From positions 1 to 64,000 of the IMG/VR virus record IMGVR_UViG_3300037493_001906: a DNA stretch of 64,000 nt, one strand, 5' to 3'. Made by a program: the position numbers and the translations under genes. A model generated the notes under the pieces. It was not told the DNA's origin. It saw only the letters and a program-made list of their open reading frames with translations, and did no database searches. This document shows positions 17,101 through 27,700 of this stretch, piece after piece (within the stretch, counting starts at the first letter, position 1; the number at the start of each line of letters is the position of its first letter). The stretch is from a virus.

Positions 17101-19975
17101 TTGTCCATTGTTTTGAAAAATCTAATTTACTTTGAGGTAGCTTAGATAGGATAGCTTGAATATTATTTATTATTTGTTTTCTTTTTTCATAAAAGGTTGG
17201 CTTTATAACTACTCTTATGTTATCATTAAGCCACATTAGTCTTTCCTTTTCATAAGCTCTTTTAAACTCTGGAGTATTAGGAGATAGTTTTAAATCAATA
17301 AGCTTTTGAAATATGACTTGTTCTTTATTTATTAAAGCATTTTGAAATACTTCAGGACGTGGTTTATATTGATAGAATTTTTTTGAAGCTTTTTTATATT
17401 CTTGTATTCTTTCTGCTATAGCAAGATCATCTCCCTCTTTTTTTGAACCATCAGGATAATACAAAGAAGCAAGAAGCTTATACTCATTCCACAACACGCT
17501 CATTTCATCAGTAACTTTCTCCACATCATATTCTCCAGTTGGACTATTGATAAGTCTCATCCTATTGAATATATCATTTCTTGCTTTAGCTGCTAATAAA
17601 CCTGCCTTATCTTTTTCAAATAAAGATTGTGTTTCATAATACTCATCAGTATACTCTTGATGAAAATAATTACGTAGAAGGGTTTTCTTTTTATCAAGAA
17701 GAACAATTAGTTTTTCTCTATCCTCTTCAGAATTAAATTTATTGAATTGAGTTTGAGCAGCATTAATATCATGGTCTAATTTATCTATATCATATCTATA
17801 ATCTTTCCACTCATTAAGTAAAGTCCACACCTCTTTAATTCCAAACTCACCTTTTTGATTAGTAAAACCCATCTTATCTACAAATCCAAGTTGTCTACCT
17901 AAACCACCAATATTTGTAAACTTAATGCCAGCATCTTTAATTAAAGGATCAAGTTGACTGATAACATCATTTATTCTAGACTGAGCCCTTGCCTCCATCT
18001 CAGTAATATTATCTTTATAGAATTTAGCAAAGCCTCCTATAATTGGATCTGTATTATATAAGTATCCTTCAAAATATGAATTAGCATAATGTGCATCTTT
18101 GCCTTCTCCTTTTAATGCTCTCTCTACTTTATCTTTAGTAACATAAAATCCATTGAAACTTGCATTGTATGCATTTTGATAAAAGACTTCTTCATCAGAA
18201 GATAAATCTTCTCCTATGTTTTTACGAGCACGTAAAGCTTGATACTTTGTATACTGTGCTTCAGGCATACCATAGAACTCTATATAAGATTTGTCTATAG
18301 CAGATTGACTAGCACCACGTTTCTTAAATGATTTGATTTGTTCTTCAAATAATTCAGCGGCTCTCTCATTCATATCCTTCCACTGGTTATAAATAATATC
18401 AGTTAGCCCTGTTCTATTAATCTCATTTATGCTATCCTCTGAACGCTCAATAGATGTCTCAATTCTATTTAGTAAAGCTACTAAAGGTGATGTTGAAGCT
18501 GACTCAGCCTTACCTAATAACTGCTTACTCTCAGCAACATACTTTTTCCAATAGCCTAGAATATGACCATAATAAAAAGCCTTATGTACATTGTCTTTAT
18601 TCTCTGGGTCTTTCTTGAGTTCTTTTAAATGTTTATCAAGTCTCTCCATCATATACTCAAGACGTATGATACTATTTATTACAGCTGTAATTTCATCCTG
18701 TACTTGATCTATATCACCCTCTAGTTCAGCCATTTTTTTATCAAGTGTCTGAGCATACTTGTTTAGATTAGAAGTTATCTCTTGTAAGTCACCTCTACTA
18801 AATTCATCAGCAAGTACTGCAGCCATTCCCTCATAGTTCTTATTTTTTCTTAAGAGTTCTATTTGTTTAGGAGCACCCTCATACATTCTTCTTGCTAGTG
18901 TAGTAATAATATTATAATGACCTGCATTAATAATATTTGTAAACTCTTCAAGGTATTTACTTATATCTTGATTGTAAGCTACTAAATCTTCTTGATTAAC
19001 ATCTTCAGTATTAATAGTTATTTTACCACCTGTTTCTAATGTTTGTGCTAAATCATTAAGTGTAGTATTAACATCAAGTTTAGATATTTTAATCCCTTGG
19101 CCAAATACTTTTCTTAATGCTTGTTTAAATGCATATAGAATATTATCTATTATTTTCTTAAAGCCCGTGGACGGTACTATATTTTGTTGTTCTAAATTAT
19201 ATGCTTTAGTAAGAGCCTTAACTAAAACCTCTTCAGCTACAAGATTTTGATATTTAATTTCTTGTTCAAATCTTTCTTGGTCATCAGCTATGTTTTCTAA
19301 TCCTCTTTTTAAATCCTCATATTCAGAATAAGCTTCAGTTAATAAACCTGGTTCAACTGCAATAGCATCTGAATATAGTTTCTTAAATAAAGCAGGATTA
19401 GTTTTTTGTATACTCCTTATTAATGGGTGACTAAACTCATGTAATACTGATTTGGTATTTATTTTGCCTTCAATAAAGTACACTTTATCTCCATAGAAAA
19501 ATGCAGGGGCCTTACCTATTACATAAGGATTTCTTGAATTCTTAGTTAGTTCAACAGCTTGTTCTGAAGTGATAACAAGATAATCAATACCCAAAGCTTT
19601 AGACATCTTGTTTGCTATCTCAACAGCCCTACTTTGTTGTGAGCCTGAAATACTAAATGCATCAGGAGACAAATCCATATTAAGAATATCTAATCCACTT
19701 GCTGTATCAGGATCTTGAAAACTAAAGTCAAAAGTTTTTGCTTTAATTTCTGCTGATTGTGTATCTCTTCTTAATTCTTCTTGCTCAGCAGATTTAGGAG
19801 CTAACCTAAAATTTAATTTAGCAATGACTTGTTCAGGTGTACCAATCTCTCTATTGTTAAGTTCAGCTTCCATGAATTCTCTCATTGCTTCTACCTTACC
19901 AAGACCTGGTGTATTAACAAGTGCTTCCCATTTTTCTTTAATAATAGGGTCACTTAAATTAGGACATGTATACAT
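14171..19975 (-). CDS. 1934-residue virion cargo protein with zincin motif and late membrane segment
   Basis: The protein has HEFSH at 179-183 in a helix after KSVLHE, a zinc-metallopeptidase motif, then ILYAFKQALRKVFGQ at about 275. A very long Lys/Glu-rich helical middle follows, with coiled-coil character near 380-520. Near the end is a strongly hydrophobic helix, about 1757-1776 (EVISLMILMWLASSMFGW), followed by a run of acidic residues. It is the last gene of the minus block, after the RNA polymerase. In crAss-like phages such giants are packaged in the capsid and ejected with the DNA. A late membrane helix would suit anchoring or pore formation, which is inference. The TGA stop touches the terminator T run. 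Confidence 0.75.
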   Translation of the reverse strand: MYTCPNLSDPIIKEKWEALVNTPGLGKVEAMREFMEAELNNREIGTPEQVIAKLNFRLAPKSAEQEELRRDTQSAEIKAKTFDFSFQDPDTASGLDILNMDLSPDAFSISGSQQSRAVEIANKMSKALGIDYLVITSEQAVELTKNSRNPYVIGKAPAFFYGDKVYFIEGKINTKSVLHEFSHPLIRSIQKTNPALFKKLYSDAIAVEPGLLTEAYSEYEDLKRGLENIADDQERFEQEIKYQNLVAEEVLVKALTKAYNLEQQNIVPSTGFKKIIDNILYAFKQALRKVFGQGIKISKLDVNTTLNDLAQTLETGGKITINTEDVNQEDLVAYNQDISKYLEEFTNIINAGHYNIITTLARRMYEGAPKQIELLRKNKNYEGMAAVLADEFSRGDLQEITSNLNKYAQTLDKKMAELEGDIDQVQDEITAVINSIIRLEYMMERLDKHLKELKKDPENKDNVHKAFYYGHILGYWKKYVAESKQLLGKAESASTSPLVALLNRIETSIERSEDSINEINRTGLTDIIYNQWKDMNERAAELFEEQIKSFKKRGASQSAIDKSYIEFYGMPEAQYTKYQALRARKNIGEDLSSDEEVFYQNAYNASFNGFYVTKDKVERALKGEGKDAHYANSYFEGYLYNTDPIIGGFAKFYKDNITEMEARAQSRINDVISQLDPLIKDAGIKFTNIGGLGRQLGFVDKMGFTNQKGEFGIKEVWTLLNEWKDYRYDIDKLDHDINAAQTQFNKFNSEEDREKLIVLLDKKKTLLRNYFHQEYTDEYYETQSLFEKDKAGLLAAKARNDIFNRMRLINSPTGEYDVEKVTDEMSVLWNEYKLLASLYYPDGSKKEGDDLAIAERIQEYKKASKKFYQYKPRPEVFQNALINKEQVIFQKLIDLKLSPNTPEFKRAYEKERLMWLNDNIRVVIKPTFYEKRKQIINNIQAILSKLPQSKLDFSKQWTTIIDITSGYRDDDGQPVGNKIPKGRIGTIKKAQEEIEKAKEEYAGFTGLTVEEFNDFTDLTQKKQKTALSKSELKYYFELLNRKDNSGLNAEEKADLGTYFAELNELQRKDPTEYYLDAANYWLSKVADDNIYSILGHNYFTIDNINSIYDEDFLNMMAEKSPEFQEWFLNNHISKSAYSEAAKQKVDTFERLYVWNNIVPNDTKYYETTTITKLDGTKEIIKGLPKLKYYSRSVKKEYRTGYDASIVNEDGTKGAVKKIVGLHIDNKGEFLPKNVPNNPYRNEEYHRLKTAYETNKNSQDAKMFKLLEKLKEVHIKNQEGLGKQGKLYLDFPRFEKSSLESYQTRKEKVGTQEKVKTKKPTYNPIMWLYERLKEYIRTLRTSKESESQWNWDENNMLVRADAYGDQIENIPISGLYNLDVDDVSTNIIDSMFRYLYGAEHHKQLVKMNPIAQGLKNILNDPTNLKEPDKIVRSNFINTGEITYLNKKGKYVRRDTFNNFYEREFRGQTTTGFGKDNAKLQIAQNFLFKRAAHSFFALNIPSAIKNAMGAKFQAFITSTAGTDITPPNLIKGEGWATKYMGALTFGDAYTKGDRGLQHQLAEIFDPSQDRFRKKFGEATTRTLLKDAASMSWLTNFRAWTEVQATMQTFAAMMYTKKIPMGNKTINYMDAWELRDGKIQLKEGVDPEWGITYNEQGEMLVGQKFKDFKSRIHVVMNKQNGAYSKLDQPEMQRYLLGRMVTWLKRYFTTMLMNRYGKKRWNIGYGEIDQGYYLTAVQGILKFFKTANFADLTTQDRKAIIKTSMEVISLMILMWLASSMFGWDDDDEDRYEKLRQMSGPLPIPFTSSEAGEFDFGGFINLHILNQLLQVKSENDQFIPLIGWGLDDISSVVDLKSIAFGPTTDTYQNILTDIYFSMTGDKRAEYARRVGNYDWQQQGSDKVWNHFGKSFGLNGSNTDPAQMLTNFSKANTISTKKGN

Positions 19976-19989
19976 TTATAATTTTATTA

Positions 19990-21714
19990 TTATCTAAAAC
20001 AATTGTTAAGAGCCTCTTGCACAGAATCATCATCTAATATGATTGTGTCATTTAATTGATTACCAAAGATAGCAAATTCTTTATTATTAACTTCATATTC
20101 TGCTACTTCAGCAGCACTCATATTATCTGGAAAAGTAAAGTATCTAAATCCTTTATTAGTAAATTTATATTTATCTTTTACAAAAGGTTGAAAATAAATA
20201 AGATCATTAAGGTCTTTTGCTCTACCCATATTTACTTTAGCTTCAAAGATTTGCTTCCAATCTTTCCAATAGTTATCAAATATCTCTGGGTATCTACCTT
20301 CCTTAGTTCTTAAAAAGAAATCAAGTATATATCTTTTAGGTTGTATTGTACCATCTTCTAAAGTCTCCATCTCTGTAGGGTGCTCTATATAACCTGAAAT
20401 AGTTACTGACTCAGCATTCTTATGATCCTTACCTATAAAAGTAGATTCTAAAGTCCAAGTTGGATACATATTTTTTATATTCTGATACCAACTTTGTTGT
20501 TCTAGAAAAGGAATAATTTCTTTAGTAAATTGTTTTTGTTTACGCTTACGCATTAACTCAAGACCTCTAGTTTCTAGCCAACGTAAAAACTTTGGAGCAT
20601 TAGCTTCTGAGTTAAACTGATTAAGAGTTATGACTCCATCAATATCATGAAGATCTTCACTAACTGCTCTAATCAATCTTCCATATTTTCTAATTACTTG
20701 TGATCCACTTAATTTATAATCTACAAAAGGATTATTAAATAAAGATTGAATTACTTCATTAGCAAATGGGTCTTGGTCTAAAGTTTTTTGATAAAACTTT
20801 TGTTCTAGATCTTCTCCTTTTAAATTTTTAAATACTCCAGGTTCTACCTCTTTATAGCTTCTAATAAATTTACTATATTCTCCTTTATATACATCATCAA
20901 CAATATCAAGTATAAGGTCTTTTAATTCCTCTTCCTTCATATTTGTATTAATAGCAGAACCAAATATTTTTTCATTTACCCAATTCCAAATTCTATTAAA
21001 TATATTTTTTGCAAAGTCTTGTTCATATTTATTTTTAAAGCCAAGATTTTCAAAAAAAGTTTTATCTACATCTGGATTATTTCTTTTTTCCCCTATAAAC
21101 TTATTATCAATACCTATTTGTAAAGCTTCAGCTATCATATGAATAATAGCTTGTCTATGTGCAAATGGATTAAATTTTTCATTATAGAATTCAATATCCT
21201 CACTAACTACTTCATGTACATTAGCATACTTATCATATACTTCTTGATACTTAGACCACTTATCAATGTTCTTCCAAATCTCTAAAGACAGTTTAGATTT
21301 CTTACCCATGAATGTATATATAATACTAGCACTCTGTAAGGCAAGGTCTTTATTTGTTATATTAGATTTTAAAGCTAAATATTTTTGAAGAGTATCAAAA
21401 GCTGCAGTTGGCTTACCATAGTTTAAATTAAGATTATCCAATATGTCATCTGCATTCTCTACTACTTCAATGTTCAAACCTTTAATAAAACCTATAAGAC
21501 CTTCTTTAAGTTTAGTATTAAATTTGTCTTGAATCTTATCACTATCTGAAGCATCTCCATTATCTATTCTAAGAAGCTCATCTGCAGTAGGAAAATCAAA
21601 TGTATCATTATTTTCCTGCCACTTGGCAATCATATAATCTAAATCATAATTAGGTATACCTGTGGCTTTACTTAAAGCTTTAAACTCAGGGCTATTTATA
21701 TTAATACAATTCAT
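19990..21714 (-). CDS. 574-residue cargo-type protein, related to its two giant neighbours
   Basis: No catalytic motif is visible. The start, MNCININSPEFKALSKATGI, resembles other phage proteins of this operon type. At about 235-250 it has NIFNRIWNWVNEKIFG, which is nearly the NIFNRIWNFLKELFG segment of the giant polymerase downstream of its zincin. The segment just before it (FAHRQAIIHMIAEALQ) sits where the HExxH helix lies in the two neighbours but has lost the Glu, so it may be a dead zincin copy. A role as a co-packaged or RNA polymerase-associated protein is likely from position only. It lies 4 bases after the polymerase stop. Confidence 0.6.
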   Translation of the reverse strand: MNCININSPEFKALSKATGIPNYDLDYMIAKWQENNDTFDFPTADELLRIDNGDASDSDKIQDKFNTKLKEGLIGFIKGLNIEVVENADDILDNLNLNYGKPTAAFDTLQKYLALKSNITNKDLALQSASIIYTFMGKKSKLSLEIWKNIDKWSKYQEVYDKYANVHEVVSEDIEFYNEKFNPFAHRQAIIHMIAEALQIGIDNKFIGEKRNNPDVDKTFFENLGFKNKYEQDFAKNIFNRIWNWVNEKIFGSAINTNMKEEELKDLILDIVDDVYKGEYSKFIRSYKEVEPGVFKNLKGEDLEQKFYQKTLDQDPFANEVIQSLFNNPFVDYKLSGSQVIRKYGRLIRAVSEDLHDIDGVITLNQFNSEANAPKFLRWLETRGLELMRKRKQKQFTKEIIPFLEQQSWYQNIKNMYPTWTLESTFIGKDHKNAESVTISGYIEHPTEMETLEDGTIQPKRYILDFFLRTKEGRYPEIFDNYWKDWKQIFEAKVNMGRAKDLNDLIYFQPFVKDKYKFTNKGFRYFTFPDNMSAAEVAEYEVNNKEFAIFGNQLNDTIILDDDSVQEALNNCFR

Positions 21715-21718
21715 AATT

Positions 21719-24700
21719 TTATTTACCTCCTAAACATTTAATTTTGTGTTCTCTCCACTCATCATCTTTAATAGCCCAAACATGCTTCATACCAATACCA
21801 AACATCTCAGTTAACTTTGCTCCATATTTAGTCCATTGGTCTTTAATAGTATTAGGTACAGTAGATTGAGTTTGTGATGCATTAGCTAAAGCTAGTACAG
21901 CTTTTCTATCTCCACTTGTTTCAGGCCATGCCATTAGCTTACCAGTAGTACCAGATATAATCTGATTCTTTTTATTTACTATGTATGTAGAATTTTTATG
22001 TGTAACCACTACTGCTCTACCTTCTTTAACTGCTAAGTTAGCAAATATCTTATTCCTGTCTACACTATCTTCTTTAAATACTTCTTGACCAGATTGATTA
22101 AATATATTATTTTCTTTTATAGTATAGGTTTGAGTTTGTTTACCTTTAGGAGTATAAGTAATAGTTCTATCCCCAGTGGTAACTTGTGGTTGAGTAATAA
22201 CTTTAGAAACTTCTTTAGTATTATCAATACCTATTTCAGCAAGTTTTGTATTAAGATATTTCCAAGATTTAGGAGCTGTGTTTTTCATGTCAGAAATTTG
22301 ACCTTCACCAAAAGGCATTTCAGCACTAAACTTAATCCCTTTATAGTTTGACAGATTTTGTTTAATTATATCAATATCATCATCAATTTCTTGTTTGAAT
22401 TCTTTAAATTTATCATCTGTCCACTGAGTTCTTTTATCATCTACCATAGTAGTAATAGGAAAAGCATTATCTAATCCTCTTATTACAGCTTGTGTAGTTC
22501 CAGGATAAGTTTTACCTAATCCATATATAGCACTATATCTTGTCTCATCTCCTATCTTATTGGACCCAGAACTACGTTTTGCATTATCTGTAAATAAATA
22601 TAAGTAATCACTATCTTTTTTTACAGACTCTCTAGTGAACCTTTGTGATTTATCTAGAGGAATTACTTCAACACTAGTAGATGATTGAGTAACTTTAGCC
22701 TCTTTAGTTTTTTTAGTACTAGTCTTTCTAGGCTTTTCAGTTTCTTCTTTTACTTCCTTATACTCTTTAATAGCATATACATATCTAGCTTCTTCACCAG
22801 TAACATACTTAGAAGAAAAACTATTGTTCTTCTCAAAGTCCTTCATATTAGTAAAGCCTTCTCCTTTAGCAAATACATCTACAGGAACCTTATTAGATAA
22901 ACCTGGAATAGCTTCACCATACTTGTCTATCTTAACAAAGTTATCACCTTGTCTGACATACTTACCAAGTAGTTTCACTGCTACCCTAGTGCCATCATTA
23001 GCTGTGTATATACCAGTTTCTAATTTTTCCTTTTCAGTTCTATTAGTAATATACTTAGTACCAGCTTTAATCTTAGATATGTTCTCTCCTTTAAATTTAA
23101 TAGGCCCTAACTCTTCATAAGTGATGTTACTATCATCCAACATAGCATTTAATCTATGTTGTTGAGTATCTTTTTGTATCTCTTTTTTATCTCTAGCAGG
23201 ATTATAATCTTGTATTTGCATATCCATTACTCTATATCTAGAGCGTTTGTTCTTTGCATAGTCCATAAAGCGATCATTGAACTTATCCAAAGTATTATAA
23301 TTTGCATTCTCAACAAAGTCCTTAGTATAGTTTTCAAGATCTTGTAATAGTGCACTTTGGTCTACTAGTCTATTAAGAGAGTATATACCTGAAGTATTAA
23401 AACCACTTTGGAACATAGCATATGTAGCAAACTTATTAAAGAAAGCAGCTACTCTATCTTTTTCAGCTTGAGAAGCATCAATATCTAATTTAGTTGAGTC
23501 AGCAAGTTCTAATAGATTTTCATGATAAATATTAAGTAAGTCTGCCTCCATATTAGGATCATTGAGGATTATATTACTTACTCTTTCTCCATCTATAATA
23601 TCTGAACTAGCAGCTAAATTTTGAAGTAATAAGTATTTCTTTACTAATTCTGGGTATTCTACTTGAATGTTTACTAATTGGTCAGCAGCTGTAGCATTAC
23701 TATTGAACATATGCCATATGTTATTAGTATTCTCCAAGGCTAAATCTGTTAAAAAATCTTCATATACAAGTTCTTCAATCTTTCTTGCTCTAAAGTCTTT
23801 TGTCTCACCTTTTACTTTAGGTATACCATTAAAGTATTCAAACTTATTTCTTACATCTAGTCTGGTTTTATACTCATCCCATGTACCAGATCTTTCAATT
23901 CTATCTCTGATAAGCTCATTTTCTACCATAAACCTATAGAAGCTTTGTGGAGTTTTAAAGGTTTCAGGAAGCATATCTTCTATAGGAACATCTACACCAT
24001 CTACATCAATAGCTCTTTCCATACCACCATCAATAATAGCATCATATTGATCTTCAAGTAACTGTTTATTTATAAAGATTACTCTCTTACCTTTTACAAG
24101 ATCTATTTTTACAGCTTGACCTTCATCAGTAAAAGACTTAATCTCTATTCCTTTATAGTTTTTAATAGTATCTAAGTCAAACTGATTTTGAGCATTTTGG
24201 TAGATAAATGCAGGAAGAGCATTCCTCCATCTACTTATAAATTTATCTTTATCACCATATAAAGCATTAATTTCTGGGCCTGATGTTTCTTGTATCAACT
24301 CAGATAAACTATTCATAATAACAGGATTAGTACCTAACTTAAAGAAATCCTTCCATAAGTTAATTTGGAAATCTTGTATAAAGAAACTACCAATAGGTGA
24401 ATCCCTTATAATAGAATCTAAGAAATCATCAGGAAGCATAGCATTTTGACTCATTGTATTAAACAAATCTATTTTGCTTTGTGCTTCAAACAAGTTAGTT
24501 GTTCTTGATGTATCAAAATTAGTACTTTGTTTTACACTAGTAATAGTGTCAGCAATATCTTCTAATTCTAAGAAATGTAAAAATACAGCTATATCATCAG
24601 CACTATATTTATGAGCTTTTTTTGAAGTTACAGTTTGATGAAAATCTTTAATTCTATTTAAAAGATTTGCTTCAACTTTATCTTCATCAAAAAATTTAAT

Positions 24701-27700
24701 TTGAGTACCTAATGGACCTTCTGCTTTATCTTTATTAGTAAGGCGCAAAGTCACATCATTTAAATAAAATTGGCCTTTATCTCCTCTAAGCAACTTTGGA
24801 TTAAATCCATTATTAATAAGTATTTGGTTTCTTGCATGTCCTTTTGCTCCACCAAATAAAGGAGCTGTATCCATAGGATCAGCATAGGTACTATCTGCTA
24901 ATTTTTTCTTTTTTACATAATCTCTAACAATAGGTTGAGATACAAAATAAATAGCTTGCTTAAGTGGAACACCTGCCTGTATCATAAATAATAATGTTCC
25001 AGATAATTCTTTATTACCCTGGATGTTAAATATCCATGCATCTTTAGCTACGTCAACCCAGCCATTGATCATTTGAGCAATTATCTCAGAAATACTATTT
25101 TCTCCATTAGCATCATATAATTCAGATAAAGAAATAACTTCTTCATTCTTAGAATTCTTAACTGTATTATGCTTTAATAATATAGTAAGTCTTTTTTCTA
25201 AATCAGCTACCTCAAGATTTTTTACATAATAAGGTTTAAGAACAGCACCAATTCTATTAAATACAGTATTGTAAGTATTATCTACAGCACCAAGACCAAG
25301 AGTTTGTTTACCTACATTATTAGAAGTATGCTTATAAAGGTTATACATGTACTCAAAAATCTTTGTGCCACTGATTCTATTTATTCTAGCATCTAATTCT
25401 TTGAGTTCATCTTTTTCTTTAGTAGTAGCTTTTCCTTGGTCCTCTTTATCTTTAAGCAACTTTAATCTCTCACGGTCCTTTGGTAAGTCTTCATCTATTC
25501 TAGATTTAGTATTATATGTAGAGACATATTGACTTAACTCATCAGCTATAGGCTTAAGTAAATCAGTACTATTAGGAGTAACCATAGCTACAAAATTAGC
25601 ATCAAGCTCTAGTATTCTTTGCATACTATTTAATAACCTGTTCTCTAATCCTTCTGCTGTAGTTGTATCTGTATGTAGGGAAGCAAACTTTGGAGAATGT
25701 TTTTTAATAAAACTAATAACAAGTTTATCATCTTCAGTTAAATCAGGGCTCTTTCTATCTGCTAATATTCTTTCAATATTTTGGTTTGATAAATCAAGAT
25801 CTTTTCCTTCTGAATCTTCTGCTCCTAGTTTATATAATTCTTTTCTTCCTCTTTCTGTTGTCCAATACTTCCAATTAACATTAGAAGAAATATTAGGCAT
25901 CATAAAAGTAATCTTATCAATATCGTAGTCACCACCTGTTTTAGCTACAAGTTCTGGTGGCAATACAACTGCATTACCAATTGCTGGATCTAAAAACTCA
26001 TATACTTCAGCAAACTCCATAGAGTTTAATAACTGTACAGGAATACGTGTTCCTATAATAGTAATCATTTGTCTATTATCTCCAGTATTAAGCCACTCTT
26101 CATTTTTAAGCATTTCATTAAGACGCTCCCTAGTTTCTATTGGCTTCTTATCATTATGCTTTAAATATAATAGATTAATAAAATCTCCTTGTAAAGAGAT
26201 TTTAATTTTCATAGCTCTAGTTATACCATTAGAACCTTTACCTTTTTCATAAAATGGTAATTCAGTTTCTCCATACTTAGCTTTTTGAGCTTCAGTCATG
26301 TTTGCAGATGAAACATATTCCCATCCAGTTCCTGCTACTTGAACAAGAGCTTCTCCATTTATCTTCTGTTTAACTATTCTATTCATTACTATAGAAGTAA
26401 GAATTTTTTCTATCTTCTCAGCTGAAATAGAAACAGAAAGGTCATGTGCTAATTTACCTTTTTCATTTTTCTTTATGAAGTTAAGCTCATGATCTGCTAA
26501 ACCTTGTCTACCAAGTTCATTAACTAGAAAATCTTGAAGCTTATCATTTAATACAACCTCACCATTAACAACCTCAAGATTCATATCTTTCTTGAGTTTA
26601 TTCATTTTGAATGTTGTAAGATTGATTATATCATCTTCATAGTTCTTTATAAGAGTATAGTATTTTGAATTAGATTTTCTAGCTTCTTCTCTTTTTTCAA
26701 ATAGCTTTTTAAACCTATCACCAAAATTACCTTTATCAATATACTCATTAAGATCTTGAAGTTCTACTGGTGTAAGACCTAATGCATCCCAGTTCTTTCT
26801 TCTTTTTTCCTTAGACAATGAACTTTGAAAATCTAAAGGCATTTTATATGCCATAAGACCATTCTCAATAAGCTTACGCATCTGAGTAGGTATAATAACA
26901 GTGCCTTTAAATTCAGGAGCAATCCTTAATTGATCTTTTAAAAATTGTAAGTAAACAGTATTAGGTGTTATTACATCATTGTTAAAGTCTCTACCATCTA
27001 CATAGAATTTGTCTTTAACAGTTTTACCATTCTCAATTTTAAATATATTAGAGATCTTAGAACCAGATTCAAAGGTAGCATAATCAATACCGTCCCTCAT
27101 CATTCTATCATGCAACTTCTCTAAGTTAGTTCCCTCAATAACATTAGGTATAAGAGGTACCAAAGAGAACTTATGCATTGCATTTAATGGAGGCATATCA
27201 TCTCCAGTTTGAATAGCTCCTGCATATTGGAATTTTTTTACAGGGAAGAAGTTTAATACAGCTACTTTATCTACATGAACTCCATTTACTATATCATTAT
27301 ATAAGTCTTCTTGAGCATCAGACCATTCACTTTGTAACATAGAAACAACTCTATAAAAGTCAAAAGTAATCCAACCTTGACCATCTGCTTCATTCATTTC
27401 CTTATAAGCTTTTAAATTCTTCTCTAACTTTACAGTTAACTCTTGAGTGAATTTTTTAAGTTTAAGTTTATCCCCTTTGAAGTTTTTAGTAGCTTTTGCA
27501 ATAGCATCTTTTTCAATAGCATCATAAATAGTTTTATAGTATTTAGAAGGTACAATATTATCTTTAAAGATACCTGCTTCATAACTACCACTTGTTGATA
27601 GCATTTTTTCTTGAATGTCTTTTGATCCATCAGCAATTCTCTTAGCAGCCCATCTTCTACCTAAACCATTAACATAGTTAATGCTATCTTCATCTGTGGC